A stretch of DNA of 64,000 nt from Nematopogon swammerdamellus (lineage: Eukaryota > Arthropoda > Insecta > Lepidoptera > Adelidae). The DNA lies in contig OX336348.1 of assembly GCA_946902875.1 (NCBI GenBank), forward strand, positions 11,185,741-11,249,740, given 5' to 3'. Made by a program: the position numbers and the translations under genes. Below the pieces are notes generated by a model. The model was not told the DNA's origin. It was given only the letters and a program-made list of their open reading frames with translations, and made no database searches. Below, in pieces: positions 42,689-54,410 of this stretch (positions within the stretch are counted from its first letter, which is position 1; every line of letters begins with the position of its first letter).

Positions 42689-45651
42689 GTAAAAGAAGAC
42701 GAGTAAGATAACTGGAGGCCATTTTTAAAATAACTACCTACGCTGCGCCGAGCCTCCATGCTCCAGGGATGTCACAACGTGAGCCCATCATGGTGGAAAT
42801 GCAATTCTTTAAAATTATGATGTACATTTATGTATTTTTTATTTATAGACCAAGAGCCAGCTCCCAAAATTTTACTCTAACAGAATATATGAGTTGTCAT
42901 AGATTTATTATATACTGGCGTTAAGGTATATTTTCGAAAGCTGTATTTTCGATAGACAGTGAACGATGTTATTTTGATGTTTGAGCCCTTGACAACGATA
43001 CCCCACTCAATAATCGGATGCTTAGTTCTGGCGCTACGGTGGAACATACGTAAAAACAAACATACACACACATAAATTGCTAAAAAGATAACCCTTCATT
43101 TTTGCTTCGCGCAGTCGGGTAAAATTTTTTTTTAACTTTAGCCTCCCAAAAATGAATGCAATGTCAAAATTCAACTTTAACTCACGTCCATCTTTGGACA
43201 ACCATTTCGTAGTCGCGGACGATGAAGAGAATTAATAAGTGGGCAAAAAATTTATAACTATAAAAATTATAGAAAATATATTTAGAATTATAGATTAATA
43301 TAATTATTAATCTTAATAAAAAAATTATCAAATAAATAATTTTAAAATGTATTTATTAATTTTGTTTTATTATTACTTAATAACTTATTTTTTTATTTTT
43401 GTTATTTTAATGAATTACTTAATAACTTGGTTGGTCGCTAGCAGTCATGAAAGTGTCCGTGGTAGGAGCTGTGGCCATTTATAGAAGACAAAACCGCGCG
43501 AAATTGCGTTGGGCGTGGTATCTCTAACAAGTCTGAACAAGTCGACAACCGCGGATGCCGCGGGCCCGCGCACGGCGCAGCCTTCGCGTGCGCCGCGCGG
43601 CCGCGCCCGATGCCGGGGTTCGCGAATGGTTTTTGCAGCTAGTACCTACCTATTAATAACTAATTAATACTATAATTAAATACTAATAGGCACTTTGCTC
43701 TGACGTTACCGAGCCAGGTCTCAAGTCAATTCCTTCGCTTAGTACCTACTCGTATTAATAACTTACATAATTTAACTACATACTTTAATAATATTTTTTA
43801 CGTTACTTACCTTTCGATGGGAGCAGGTAATGAGAATAATGTTAACTCGCGATTCGAGCCTGATCTATTCATGCAGCCATACACACTGCAGAAACGCGGA
43901 GCCATTATGTTAGTGCAATAAAATAAAATTCGAATAATAGTACTTTCTATCGGGAAGCGGCAGGCGGCAGGCAGCGGCCGTCACTGGTTACGTGGTGTGC
44001 GTCACCGAGCGCGGGGGCGGGGCGACCATCACCATAGTTAAACCACACAAGTTAGCCGTCTTCATACAAACGCGCCGATTTCGCACTCACACAAGCGCGC
44101 GCCTGCGCACGCTGTCTGTACACAACCACTACATGCATTCTCACTGTCTCTCGCGCGTAGTCAGTGATGGTCGCCCCGCCTCCGCGCTCGGTGACGCACA
44201 GCACACCACGTGACGGCCGCTGCCTGCCGCCTGCCGCTTCCCGATAGAAAGTAATAATATTCGAATTTTATTTTATTGCACTAACATAATGGCTCCGCGT
44301 TTCTGCAGTGTGTACGCGGCTGCATGAATAGATCAGGCTCGAATCGCGAGTTAACATTATTCTCATTACCTGCTGCCATCGAAAGGTAAGTAACATAAAA
44401 AATATTATTAAAGTATGTAGTTAAATTATGTAAGTTATTAATACGAGTAGGTACTAAGCGAAGGAATTGAGACCTGGCTCGGTAACGTCAGAGCAAAGTA
44501 CCTATTAGTATTTAATTATAGTATTAATTAGTTATTAATAGGTAGGTACTAGCTGCAAAAACCATTCGCGAACCCCGGCATCGGGCGCGGCCGCGCGGCG
44601 CACGCAAAGGCTGCGCCGCGCGCGGGCCCGCGGTTGTCGACTTGTTCAGACTTGTTAGAGATACCACGCACAACGCAATTTCGCGCGGTTTTGTCTTCTA
44701 TAAATGGCCACAGCTCCTACCGCGGACACTTTCATGACTGCTAGCGACCAACCAAGTTATTAAGTAATTCATTAAAATAAAATTAGAAGTTATTAAGTAA
44801 TAATAAAACAAAATTAATAAATACATTTTAAAATTATTTATTTGATATTTTTTTTATTAAGATTAATAATTATATTAATCTATAATTCTAAATTATATTT
44901 TCTATAATTTTTATAGTTATAAATTTTTTGCCCACTTATTAATTCTCTTCATCGTCCGCGACTACGAAATGGTTGTCCAAAGACGGACGTGAGTTAAAGT
45001 TGAATTTTGACATTGCATTAATTTTTGGGAGGTTAAAGTTAAACAAAAAATTTTACCCGACTGCGCGAAGCAAAAATGAAGGGTTATCTTTTTAGCAATT
45101 TATGTGTGTGTATGTTTGTTTTTACGTATGTTCCACCGTAGCGCCAGAACTAAGCATCCGATTATTGAGTGGGGTATCGTTGTCAAGGGCTCAAACATCA
45201 AAATAACATCGTTCACTGTCTATCGAAAATACAGCTTTCGAAAATATACCTTAACGCCAGTATATAATAAATCTATGACAACTCATATATTCTGTTAGAG
45301 TAAAATTTTGGGAGCTGGCTCTTGGTCTATAAATAAAAAATACATAAATGTACATAATAATTTTAAAGAATAGCATTTACACCATGATGGGCTCACTGCC
45401 TGTCAATTGTGTTAGTGTTGTGAGTTGTGACATCCCTGGTGGCTCGGCGCAGCGTAGGTAGTTATTTTAAAAATGGCCTCCAGTTATCTTACTCGTCTTC
45501 TTTTACTATGCCATCACTGACTACGCGCGAGGGACAGTGAGAATGCATGTAGTGGTTGTGTACAGACAGCGTGCGCAGGCGCGCGCTTGTGTGAGTGCGA
45601 AATCGGCGCGTTTGTATGAAGACGGCTAACTTGTGTGGTTTAACTATGCCG
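42689..45651. mobile_element. Palindromic insertion, 2.96 kb, 1344-bp arms
   Basis: Arms 42689-44032 and 44164-45506 are inverted copies with high identity, judged by identical 64-codon frames at 42877-43071 (minus) and 45104-45298 (plus) and matching throughout; the main difference is about 20 bp near 42785/45400. The spacer 44033-44163 reappears inverted at 45507-45651, directly after the right arm. Uninterrupted repeat X copies (39650-39675 inverted, 48745-48770) show GCGTAACCG joined to GAACTGAATTT, proving that everything between is inserted. CCG may be duplicated at the edges. No protein-coding region is recognised. Confidence 0.88.
44033..44163. repeat. Spacer (S unit) of the palindrome
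   Basis: CATAGTTAAACCACACAAG to GCGCGTAGTCA, CpG-rich. Inverted copies lie at 45507-45651 and 23262-23408. Confidence 0.85.
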
Positions 45652-46898
45652 GAACTGAATTTTATTTAGCCTATCCTGTGTCTCGTATAGCTAACGCACC
45701 CTAACACACACACACACACCCTCTTAACACACACACACACACACACACACCCTCACACACACACACACACACATGGCAACGGCTGAAAAACAGCGCCAGG
45801 AAAGGACAGTCCTGCCCTGGCACACGCTGAGCCGATTGGCCAATTTTGCATAAATTAAGAATTGTATATAAAATGTAAATAGGTTAAGCTAGTTATTATG
45901 CAAAATAAACGTTTATCTTATCTTATCTTATCTTATCTTAAATGTGCGTGTACTAATTTTAATCGAATTTAGATGATCGGCTTAAATTTTATGGAGGAAA
46001 TTCATACATACATATTCGCCTCGCCCCGGTGCCCCCCGCCCCGCCCGTACTGTGCGCCGCACCGCAGGACGCCATATCAAGACATTCTCATCGTCGTAAC
46101 TTTTAAAATATTTGTCCAAATTACTTAGTGTAAAAGCCAAAGTTTATCTACTTTAAATACCAGAAGCGATAAAAGTATGTATTTTGATAAGGATTAATTA
46201 AATACCTTCTATAAAATGTGCATTGTAAATACAGTAAGTATCCAATTTAAAATGTATTTATGGTTCACTATTTTGGCTATAGTGGCTTCCACATAAAAGG
46301 TAGATATATGCTGTCGCGGACTTTTTTTTAGAACTATTTAAGCGAAACAACGTCATTATACATTATCTTCGTGTAACTCTAACGGTTTATTCAGCGCATG
46401 CCGAGATAGCGCTCAGATGGCAGGATTTTTTCCGACTTAACTACTTGACATTTATGGACATACCTATTTGGGCCAATTTACACAATCATCATCAATACTA
46501 ATAATAAATCTGTAAGGGATGGTCATGGAGTAAGTTGCTTTGATTTTTGAGATATTTGGTTTGTAGGCTCTGTGTATGATACTAAAACAAAATTTAGGAT
46601 TTTTAGAAATCATTTCTGTATGTATGTATGTTCCACCATAACTCTTAAACCGATTATCTGAATTCGATGAAACTTCGTACAAGTACATTTACCTACACGG
46701 GACACAGGATAGGCTAAATAAACTTCACTTCCGGTTACGCTAAGATGTACCTCCCATACAAACCGATATGTTCGGTAGGCGCCGTAGTACTATAGGTATT
46801 TACCGAGCCGGCGGCCGGCAGCTGGCGGTGCGGAGGCGGCGCGGACCGGGCGCGGAGGGGGCACGGCGAGCGAACTGAATAGCCGCAATATGATAGAA
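45652..46898. repeat. Repeat X copy b, right piece, and a second module
   Basis: 45652-45691 and 45946-46485 continue the copy begun at 42575 (inverted). From 46485 the first module follows in forward orientation to GATAGAA at 46898, where a Helitron-like end begins. Frames here are shared with the other copies but accumulate replacement changes. Confidence 0.82.
45692..45945 (+). mobile_element. CA microsatellite plus LINE-like 3' tail, nested in repeat X
   Basis: CACACA runs (45706-45772), then CAGCGCCAGGAAAGG, GCTGAGCCGATTGGCC, AAAATAAACG and a TTATC pentamer run. Sibling repeat X copies read CTCGTAAAGCTAAATGTGC without it, so it is an insertion. The AATAAA plus pentamer end is typical of a 5'-truncated LINE. 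Confidence 0.65.
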
Positions 46899-48130
46899 CT
46901 AGCTTTTGCCCGCGGCTTCGCTCGCGTGAAATTCGTATTTCAAAGGAAGAAAGTAAGTAACTAAGGCCGATCTGCGTTTAGGTAAACAATAAACCTTCTC
47001 AACTAAAGTAAGTAACTAACGGCGAGGCTTCAGGCTGAGCTGCATTCTGGAAAACAATAAACCTTTTCGAATAAAGTAAGTAACAGAGGGCGAGGCCGAA
47101 GGCCGAGCTGCGTTCAGGAAGACCATAAACCTTCTCGAACAAAGTAACTAAGGGCGAGGCCGAAGGCCGAGCTGCGTTCAGGAAGACTGTAAAACTTCTC
47201 GACGAAATTAAGTAATTGAGGGCAAGGCCGAAGGCCGAGCTGCGTTCAGGAAGACTATAAACCTTCTTGATGAAAGTAAGCAACTGAGGGCGAGGCCGAA
47301 GGCCGAGCTGCGGTCAGGAAGACGATAACCTTTTCGAAGAAAGTAAGTAACATAGGGCGAGGCCGAAGGCCGAGCTGCGTTCAGGAAGAAGATAACCTTT
47401 TCGAAGAAAGTAAGTAACAGAGGGCGAGGCCGAAGGCCGAGCTGCGTTCAGGAAGACCATAAACCTTCTCGAACAAAGTAAGTAACTAAGGGCGAGGCAG
47501 AAGGCCGAGCTGCGTTCAGGGAGACTGTAAAACTTCTCGACGAAACTAAGTAATTGAGGGCAAGGCCGAAGGCCGAGCTGCGTTCAGGAAGACTATAAAC
47601 CTTCTTGATGAAAGTAAGCAACTGAGGGCGAGGCCGAAGGCCGAGCTCCGGTCAGGAAGACGATAACCTTTTCGAAGAAAGTAAGTAACATAGGGCGAGG
47701 CCGAAGGCCGAGCTGCGTTCAGGAAGACCATAAACCTTCTTGAAGAAAGTAAGTAACTAAGGGCGAGGCCGAAGGCCGAGCTGCGTTCAGGAAAACTAAA
47801 CCTTCTCGATGAAAGTAAGTAACTGAGGGCGAGGCCGAAGGCCGAGCTGCGTTCATGAAAACGATAACCTTTTCGAAGAAAGTAAGTAACAGAGGGCGAG
47901 GCGGAAGGCCGAGCTGCGTTCAAAAAGACGATAACCTTTTCGAAGAAAGTAAGTAACAGAGGGCGAGGCGGAAGGCCGAGCTGCGTTCAGGAAGACCATA
48001 AACCTTCTCGAATAAAGTAGGTAAGTAACTAAGGGCGAGGCCGAAGGCCGAGCTGCGTTCAGGAAGACTATAAAGCGTCTTGAAGAAAATATGTAACTAT
48101 CGCCCATAGTTACTTACTGTCAGCGTCTTC
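46899..48130. mobile_element. Helitron-like satellite block 5, about 17 units
   Basis: Starts CTAGCTTTTGCCCGCGG directly after GATAGAA. Empty copies of the site read GATAGAATGG (39020) and, inverted, CATTCTATC (54489), so the insertion lies between A and T. Units as in block 1. Ends with TAACTATCGCCCATAG and TCCAGGATACAGC. Confidence 0.68.
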
Positions 48131-48139
48131 CAGGATACA

Positions 48140-48655
48140 GCTCGGCCTTCCTGAACGTCTAGTCCTCCTGAACGCAGCTCGGCCTTCGGCCTCACCCTTT
48201 ATTACTTACTTTCTTCGAGAAGGTTTATAGTATTCCTGAACGCAGCTCGGCCTTCGGCCTCGCCCTCAGTCATTTACTTCCTTCGAGAAGGTTTATAGTC
48301 TTCCTGAACGCAGCTCGGCCTTCGGCCTCGCCCTCAGTTACTTACTTTCATCAAGAAGGTTTATAGTCTTCCTGAACGCAGCTCGGCCTTCGGCCTCGCC
48401 CTCAATTACTTAATTTCTTCGAGAAGGTTTATAGTCTTCCTGAATGTAGCTCGGCCTTCGGCCTCGCCCTTTGTTACTTACTTTCTTCGAAAAAGTTTAT
48501 ACTCTTCCTGAACGCAGCTCGGCCTTCGGCCTCGCCTTTAGTATATTACTTACTTTCTTTGAGAATGTTTATTGTTTATCTGAATCCAGTTCACCCTCCG
48601 GCCCTGGCCTAAGTTACTTACTTTCTTCTTTTGAAATACGAATTTGACGCGAGCG
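48140..48655. repeat. Satellite block 6, inverted, about 6 units
   Basis: GAACGCAGCTCGGCCTTCGG units in the opposite orientation to block 5, so the two blocks form a large hairpin centred near 48135. It ends in TCACCCTCCGGCCCTGG and a degenerate GCGAGCGAAAAAGC terminus. Confidence 0.82.
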
Positions 48656-48659
48656 AAAA

Positions 48660-49490
48660 AGCTATCAATATTAAAATATGAAACTTCAGTTAAAATAAAT
48701 CAAACACTTTGATTACCTAACTAAGTAAAATATTCCACCTATTAGCGTAACCGAAACTGAATTTTATTTAGCCTATCCTGTGTCTCGTAAAGCTAAATGT
48801 GCACGTACTAATTTTAATCAAATTTAGGCCCACTTGCACCAACACGAATTTAAGATATAAACCAGTTTAACTCTTTAAGCTAGCACCCGTTGACTGTGGG
48901 AACCGCGTTTAAATCCATAACTCGCTACTTAACTCTAAACTCGTGTTGGTGCAAGTGGGCCAGATGATCGGTTTAAATTTGATGGAGGAAATTCATACAT
49001 ACATATTCGCCTCGCCCCGCCGCCCGTACTGTGCGCCGCACCGCAGCAGGACGCCATATCAAGACATTCTCATCGTCGTCGTAACTTTTAAACTATTTTT
49101 CAAGTCAAACTATTTGGCAAACTAAAAGCCAAAGTTTATCTACTTTAAATACCAGAAGCGATAAAAATATGTATTTTGCTAAAGATTAATTCAATACCTA
49201 CTATAAAATGTGCATTGTAAATACAGTAACCAATTTAAATGTATTTATGGTTCACTATTTTGGCTATAGTGGCTTCCACATAAAAGGTAGATAATATATG
49301 CTGTCGCGGACTTTTTTTTAGAACTATTTAAGAGAAACCTCACCATACATTATCTTCGTGTAACTAACGGTTTATGCAGCGCACGCCGAGATAGCTCTCA
49401 GATGGCAGGATTTTTTCCGACTTACTTGACATTTATCGGGATACCTATTTGAACCAATTTACACAATGTCTTTATAAATTATAGCCTATA
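48660..49490. repeat. Repeat X copy c, left piece
   Basis: Inverted copy running from TTAAAATATGAAACTTCAG to ATAGCCTATA, where the BEL-type element is inserted. It resumes at 54411. Confidence 0.85.
48827..48961. mobile_element. 135-bp MITE in repeat X copy c
   Basis: Termini GGCCCACTTGCACCAACACG and the reverse complement. Copies at 45955 (no insert) show the site as AATTTAGATGATCGG. The same MITE at the same site occurs inverted at 56940-57074. Confidence 0.9.
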
Positions 49491-50058
49491 TGGTAACGCG
49501 GCGGTAGGTCGCTGGAATTTTGCCCTTTTTAGGGTTCCGTATTTTTCTAATTATCAAACAAATTTTACCTATATAGGCTAGCGTTGCAAATTACAGTCGC
49601 GGTGAACACCACACCAGGGAAGGAAAGGAACTTGTGCAGGACTCACCCCCTGATGGATATCCTCGGCGTGGCGAAGAAGCGGGTGGCCACCACGCGAAGA
49701 GGTTCGTCTCCAGCAGCAGCCTTGCGAGATGGACGACACTCGCGGCGATGAATCGTGTGCGAGCGGGTTAGTATGGACAACGTAGGGTCCAGCGGCGGCG
49801 ATTGAAGAATAATTATATATTTTAGTAATTGCGGGTAAAAACTAGAGGTCCGATACCAATTTCGCGCGTGTGCAGACTCCAAGCGTATCGAGAGCTCACT
49901 GACTGCGTTCAGCTGCTCGGCCGCAGCGCGGCGTGACAGCGCGGAGCAGGCAGCGCGGTGCTCATCTCTTCAGGCGGTGAGGTAGGCATATTGGAGAGAC
50001 AAGGAAGGGACTAGGTGAAATGTCACCACGACTGATTTGCAACGCATCGGCCCAACCA
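49491..50058 (-). repeat. 3' LTR of the BEL/Pao element
   Basis: TG...CA ends in minus sense; includes a TTTAGGGTTCCGTATTTTT segment also found in interspersed repeats. The 79-codon frame inside is duplicated in the other LTR and is not a gene. Confidence 0.9.
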
Positions 50059-50286
50059 TGCCCCCCAGCTTGACAGGACCAAGTCCTTTCAAAAATATAA
50101 TAAAGAAAAAAAGCGGAAAAATATATTGCCTAGAAAATACCTACCAAAGATTGTGCGAGCGTATGTTAAGTAATGCGAATAATATAAACCATTTTATCGA
50201 TGTAGGTAGCGGATAAACAATAATGCGAATTAACAAGAAAAAAAATATAAAAATAAAAGTTAGTGGACTGTATAATTTGCGAAAAG

Positions 50287-51905
50287 TTATGACAAGACAG
50301 TGTGAAAATATTCACCACTGTGCGCTATGCGCCTATATTTTCCGGACTCAGTCCGGCCATTCACAAACTCACGAACGCCGTGACTTCCGGTGAGCAAATA
50401 CAGTATTAGGTATTTGCAGCGGTGATAATAGTACCTGAATTGATAGGGGAGGAGCCTATCGTTCAGCAAATTAACCTTACTCAAGCTACCCTCGACTATC
50501 AAGATTCCATTTTCATTAAATACATTTGACTTTGGAAATGCGGGTGTTACATTATGACTAATAAGTGCGAATTTAAATTCGTCAGAATAGAGAAAATTCT
50601 GCAGAGCCATTAGAAGAACGACCTTGGCATACTGTAAGTGCAATATTTTAAATTTACTGGACAAATGAATAAGGTTAAAAATGTAAATTACCATTCTAAC
50701 AAGATTTGTGAAAGAGAAGACTCGTGAAGCGAGTGAGAACGGCGGCGGCGGCGGTTCAAATGTATTGGCCGGCCATTGTTCCACAGACCGGTGGGTGGCG
50801 ATCGCCTCACCAAGCAACAGCGGCTGCTCGATCAGCTGCGCAGGAGTTAAGCTACTAGACAGGTAATCGGCAGAGTTTTCATCTCGATGGAAGCAATGGG
50901 AATTAATTTTATTTGCGGCGATAATTTGTAGGTATAGGAGCACTAACACGAACCGTCGCCCGAGCGAGATGACACCATTAGAAGGAGACTTATACCAATA
51001 AATTTTAATTTCATAAAGCGATTTAATTATTAAATTTAGTATTGTTATTGCAGGTGCGGTGTACAAATTCCAAAGATGGATAATCATGAACAAAGTATTG
51101 CGTCGTGCACACTCGCGAGGTTCTACACTGAAGGCGAAGTGTGATGTGAGAGTTGTATAAAAGTCGTCTGACTGAAATTCGACTTCCGAGACGCGGTGTG
51201 CGGGAGGTGTACTTGTAGACATCGTCTGCGGCGAATTACTGGATAACTTCGCTAACTCGAGCCCCCCAGCATGAACTGACTGACTAGTATCGATAGCTAG
51301 GTACGGACTACAGAGCAAGCTGACCGGTACACGCGGCAACTCATTTAATTTAAGCGGTTCTTTCGTGATTTTATCAGGCAATGATGTCGCGCGATGTGGG
51401 ATGCTGCGTTGCGAAGTAGGCAAACTTGGTTCACTTGCTTCACTAAAATCAATGAAGTTACAATATGTGCGAATAACATTACACGTCGTCGTCGGGCCTG
51501 GGAGCGCAGGCGCTTCTCCGAGTACTAGATAACCTAATGAGGTATCTATAGCGATCGGTTCTCCAGGCGCACGAGCGACAGTCTGACTACGTAAGATGCG
51601 AGCGAATAAATCTGCACCGAGAATTATATCTATTTCGGCAGGTTCAAAGTAACCGTAATCACTAAGGGTTAAATTGTGTAGGTATTCGAGTCGCGAAATA
51701 TCTACCTTTGCTGAAGGCAATTTATTAGTAATGCGGCTTACGACGAAAGGTTGTACTTTAAATCTTATATTATCGTCCAAGCGGGAGCGGATAGTCAAGC
51801 AGGTGACTCCTTCGATTGGATTGGCTATGTCACCTACTCCAGCAACAAATGTATTGTGCGGCGGGTTTGATTTTAAGTTTAGCCTATCGCAACAAGCGGT
51901 CGTAA
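50287..51905 (-). pseudogene. BEL/Pao pol remnant: protease, then fused ends of a large deletion
   Basis: The long minus frame is 51798-50287 (503 codons); in-family coding continues upstream to 51905 in another frame. Its first 85 residues are the DUF1758 retropepsin-like domain with LGADLFARIL and GYLVLGEA. The frame break at about 51930-51905 falls exactly at the expected DSG active site, so the protease is dead. Reverse transcriptase is absent. Around residue 305 the reading switches to HRDENSADYLSSSLTPAQL, the RNase H/integrase linker, and near residue 415 to NENGILIVEGSLSK, the segment just before the integrase zinc finger. Integrase itself is missing. The frame is open across two deletion joints, which suggests the deletions are recent. 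Confidence 0.78.
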
Positions 51906-53702
51906 TTAAGTCCTTTTGTGACGCGCTGCGACTAGCGCACGTACGATGTGAATATTGCCAGCCACATCGACTACGTTACACAATGCGGTGCCTAATAGAA
52001 CGCAATTATTGCGTGAAATATTATTAATTGGACATGGTCCTACGGATGGTCCTACTACTGTCGTCGCGGAGTCGGCAGTGCGAGCAGCGGGGAGAGCGGT
52101 GCGGAAGGGCGCGGAGGCGGCGGCGGCGGCGGAGGCGGGCGAAACGAAGACCGGTGAAGCGGGGGCGGAGGTAGCGGCGGAGACGAGCGGAGCGGGCGCG
52201 GCGGGCCTGAAAGCGGGGAGGGCTGGCGCGCGCGCATCGCCTGAAGCTGAAGCGAGCGGTACGGGTGAGAGGACGAAAGCGGGGGCGGGGGCGGCGGTCG
52301 CGGCATCAGCGATGCCGGGCGGTCGATACCTACTATAATTATTCGAATGCGAGGGCGGTGAATCGTTACTAGATTCGAAATGCAATAATGTATGATGCGA
52401 GTGTGAGCACACTCGACATCTCACCTCCGACTTGCATTTGCGTAGTGCGTGCCTACTACTTAGGCAATTCACACATAATATATTGGATTTTACGAAGTTA
52501 TAGCGATCGCGGGCAGACATTGCACTGAACTTGGAGCAATGATATAGCTGTGAATGATCAATTCCTCCACAGGACACACATCTATCGTCCGGTATGCTTA
52601 CAAATGTCTTGAAAGTATTGTTACTCGTATTTCGTGGCGATGGAGGTCTGACCGCGGGCTGTGCCGCGGGGCGGTAATTATTATTACCACTGGTAGTGTT
52701 CGGTTGATCGGCGCGGTGCGGAGGCGGGGAAGGCGGGGAAGGCGTGCAAGGCGGCTGATTTGCGCATGTACCCGCATACGCTCGTTGTAAAATGCGGGAT
52801 TGCTCACGAACAAAGTCAACGAACTTTAATGACGTAGGCATCGCGTTCTCGCCTCGGAGTGACATTTCAAATAGTTTGACAGTTTCAACACCGAGTTTTT
52901 TACTACCAATGTGAATGAAAATGAACTCTTCCAAGCTATCCAGTTTCAATTGTCTCAAGGCGGACACAATGGATGAGAATTGATCTACGAAGTTTTCCAA
53001 ACTATTGGCTGTGGCCTCACCTACACTCGGTAAATTCAGTAGCTGATCTAGATAATTAGCGGCCAGTACGCGTTTGTCGTTATATTTTCTCACCAATGCG
53101 TCCCACAACACTAGATAATTGTCGGCAGTAGGCATAAAGCCTTGACACATGTTCTGAGCTTGGCCTGTCAATCTACCAACCAAATATTGGATTTTTTCAC
53201 CATCAGTCAGATCCGTGTTTTCGTGAATGACCGTTCCGAAAGTTTCGAAAAATATAGGCCAATTATGTATGTCTCCATCGAACGAACACAACTCTAACCG
53301 TGGTAATTTTGGCGCCTGTCGGAATGACAGTTTGCCATCCACCTTATTCGTTTGCGCGGTTTGTCGCGACGACATTATTTGGTCGTATTTAAATTGTATT
53401 TCGGCGTACAATTCCTCGAAAGCGTTCATGGACTTGTAGCAGGGTTCAGCAGCGTCCGGGTTTGACGCAAGCAGTTCATTGTATTCGTCCAATGTCGACA
53501 TAAATTCTTGGCGCATAGTGTTAGTGGTGGCTGCGTTTGCAACAAATATATCCACATTTTGTGGGTTTAAATTTACTATTTTGTCAAATATGACTTGTAG
53601 GCGCTCGAAGTAGCACTTCATTTTATTTTCAATGCGCTTTAACCTACGCTCGTACAATCTGTTTTCTCGTTCCATTTCGAGTCGATCTGCACCGGTGGCC
53701 AT
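51906..53702 (-). CDS. BEL/Pao gag polyprotein (DUF1759-type)
   Basis: 598 codons open on the minus strand from ATG at 53702, about 140 bp inside the 5' LTR edge. Residues 1-120 form a charged helical region. Residues about 130-290 are the DUF1759 gag core (PKLPRLELCSFDGDIHNWPI and LDQLLNLPSVGEATANS). A proline-rich segment precedes zinc knuckles near residues 378-440 (CVSCGGIDHSQLYHC, CVNCLSSRHALRKC, CRVCSHSHHTLLH). An alanine/proline-rich stretch follows (about 460-545), then the protease start and a stop at 51906 caused by the frame break. Gag coats element RNA. The gag part looks intact, so this copy might still supply particle protein. Confidence 0.85.
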   Translation of the reverse strand: MATGADRLEMERENRLYERRLKRIENKMKCYFERLQVIFDKIVNLNPQNVDIFVANAATTNTMRQEFMSTLDEYNELLASNPDAAEPCYKSMNAFEELYAEIQFKYDQIMSSRQTAQTNKVDGKLSFRQAPKLPRLELCSFDGDIHNWPIFFETFGTVIHENTDLTDGEKIQYLVGRLTGQAQNMCQGFMPTADNYLVLWDALVRKYNDKRVLAANYLDQLLNLPSVGEATANSLENFVDQFSSIVSALRQLKLDSLEEFIFIHIGSKKLGVETVKLFEMSLRGENAMPTSLKFVDFVREQSRILQRAYAGTCANQPPCTPSPPSPPPHRADQPNTTSGNNNYRPAAQPAVRPPSPRNTSNNTFKTFVSIPDDRCVSCGGIDHSQLYHCSKFSAMSARDRYNFVKSNILCVNCLSSRHALRKCKSEVRCRVCSHSHHTLLHFESSNDSPPSHSNNYSRYRPPGIADAATAAPAPAFVLSPVPLASASGDARAPALPAFRPAAPAPLVSAATSAPASPVFVSPASAAAAASAPFRTALPAARTADSATTVVGPSVGPCPINNISRNNCVLLGTALCNVVDVAGNIHIVRALVAARHKRT

Positions 53703-53842
53703 TTTAATACGCGGGATTTACTACCTACTTATTTTTATTGCGGAATATTTTAATTTATAATGTTTAAATTGAATATAATACACGAAATATAATATTACTA
53801 CAACGCTAACCAATAGGGATCGCGGGTCGAAGGGCCAACTTA

Positions 53843-54410
53843 TGGTAACGCGGCGGTAGGTCGCTGGAATTTTGCCCTTTTTAGGGTTCCGTATTTTTCT
53901 AATTATCAAACAAATTTTACCTATATAGGCTAGCGTTGCAAATTACAGTCGCGGTGAACACCACACCAGGGAAGGAAAGGAACTTGTGCAGGACTCACCC
54001 CCTGATGGATATCCTCGGCGTGGCGAAGAAGCGGGTGGCCACCACGCGAAGAGGTTCGTCTCCAGCAGCAGCCTTGCGAGATGGACGACACTCGCGGCGA
54101 TGAATCGTGTGCGAGCGGGTTAGTATGGACAACGTAGGGTCCAGCGGCGGCGATTGAAGAATAATTATATATTTTAGTAATTGCGGGTAAAAACTAGAGG
54201 TCCGATACCAATTTCGCGCGTGTGCAGACTCCAAGCGTATCGAGAGCTCACTGACTGCGTTCAGCTGCTCGGCCGCAGCGCGGCGTGACAGCGCGGAGCA
54301 GGCAGCGCGGTGCTCATCTCTTCAGGCGGTGAGGTAGGCATATTGGAGAGACAAGGAAGGGACTAGGTGAAATGTCACCACGACTGATTTGCAACGCATC
54401 GGCCCAACCA
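53843..54410 (-). repeat. 5' LTR of the BEL/Pao element
   Basis: Matches 49491-50058 at every position I compared and has the same length. Confidence 0.9.

Larger units (their letters stand above)
49491..54410 (-). mobile_element. BEL/Pao LTR retrotransposon, recent but internally deleted, 4.9 kb
   Basis: Equal 568-bp LTRs (49491-50058 and 53843-54410), indistinguishable by eye, start (minus sense) TGGTTGGGCCGATGCG and end CGCGTTACCA. CTATA flanks both sides (49486-49490 and 54411-54415), the 5-bp duplication usual for BEL elements, and the empty site is visible at 54968-54985. After the 5' LTR, AAGTTGGCCCTTCGACC may be the primer-binding site. The interior encodes gag and part of the protease, then jumps over reverse transcriptase and integrase. 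It could only have moved with help in trans, or the deletions came after insertion. Confidence 0.9.

Noticed and set aside
42877..43071. 64-codon frame identical to one at 45104-45298
   Set aside because: The identity comes from the inverted arms of the palindrome. The peptide has no recognised feature and the DNA around it is equally conserved.
45700..45775. CACACA and TTATC runs as a possible CRISPR-like or regulatory array
   Set aside because: Simple microsatellites; no spacers, and the window is eukaryotic.
46464..46688. Conserved-looking frame (MYLYEVSSNSDNRF...) also at 38669-38878 and 54701-54970
   Set aside because: It is part of repeat X; differences between copies are mostly replacement changes, so no sign of selection for protein.
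49643..49882. 79-codon frame duplicated at 53995-54234
   Set aside because: Part of the 568-bp LTR of the BEL element.
52055..52338. Proline- and alanine-rich frames on both strands
   Set aside because: Shadows of the low-complexity alanine/proline region of the BEL gag.
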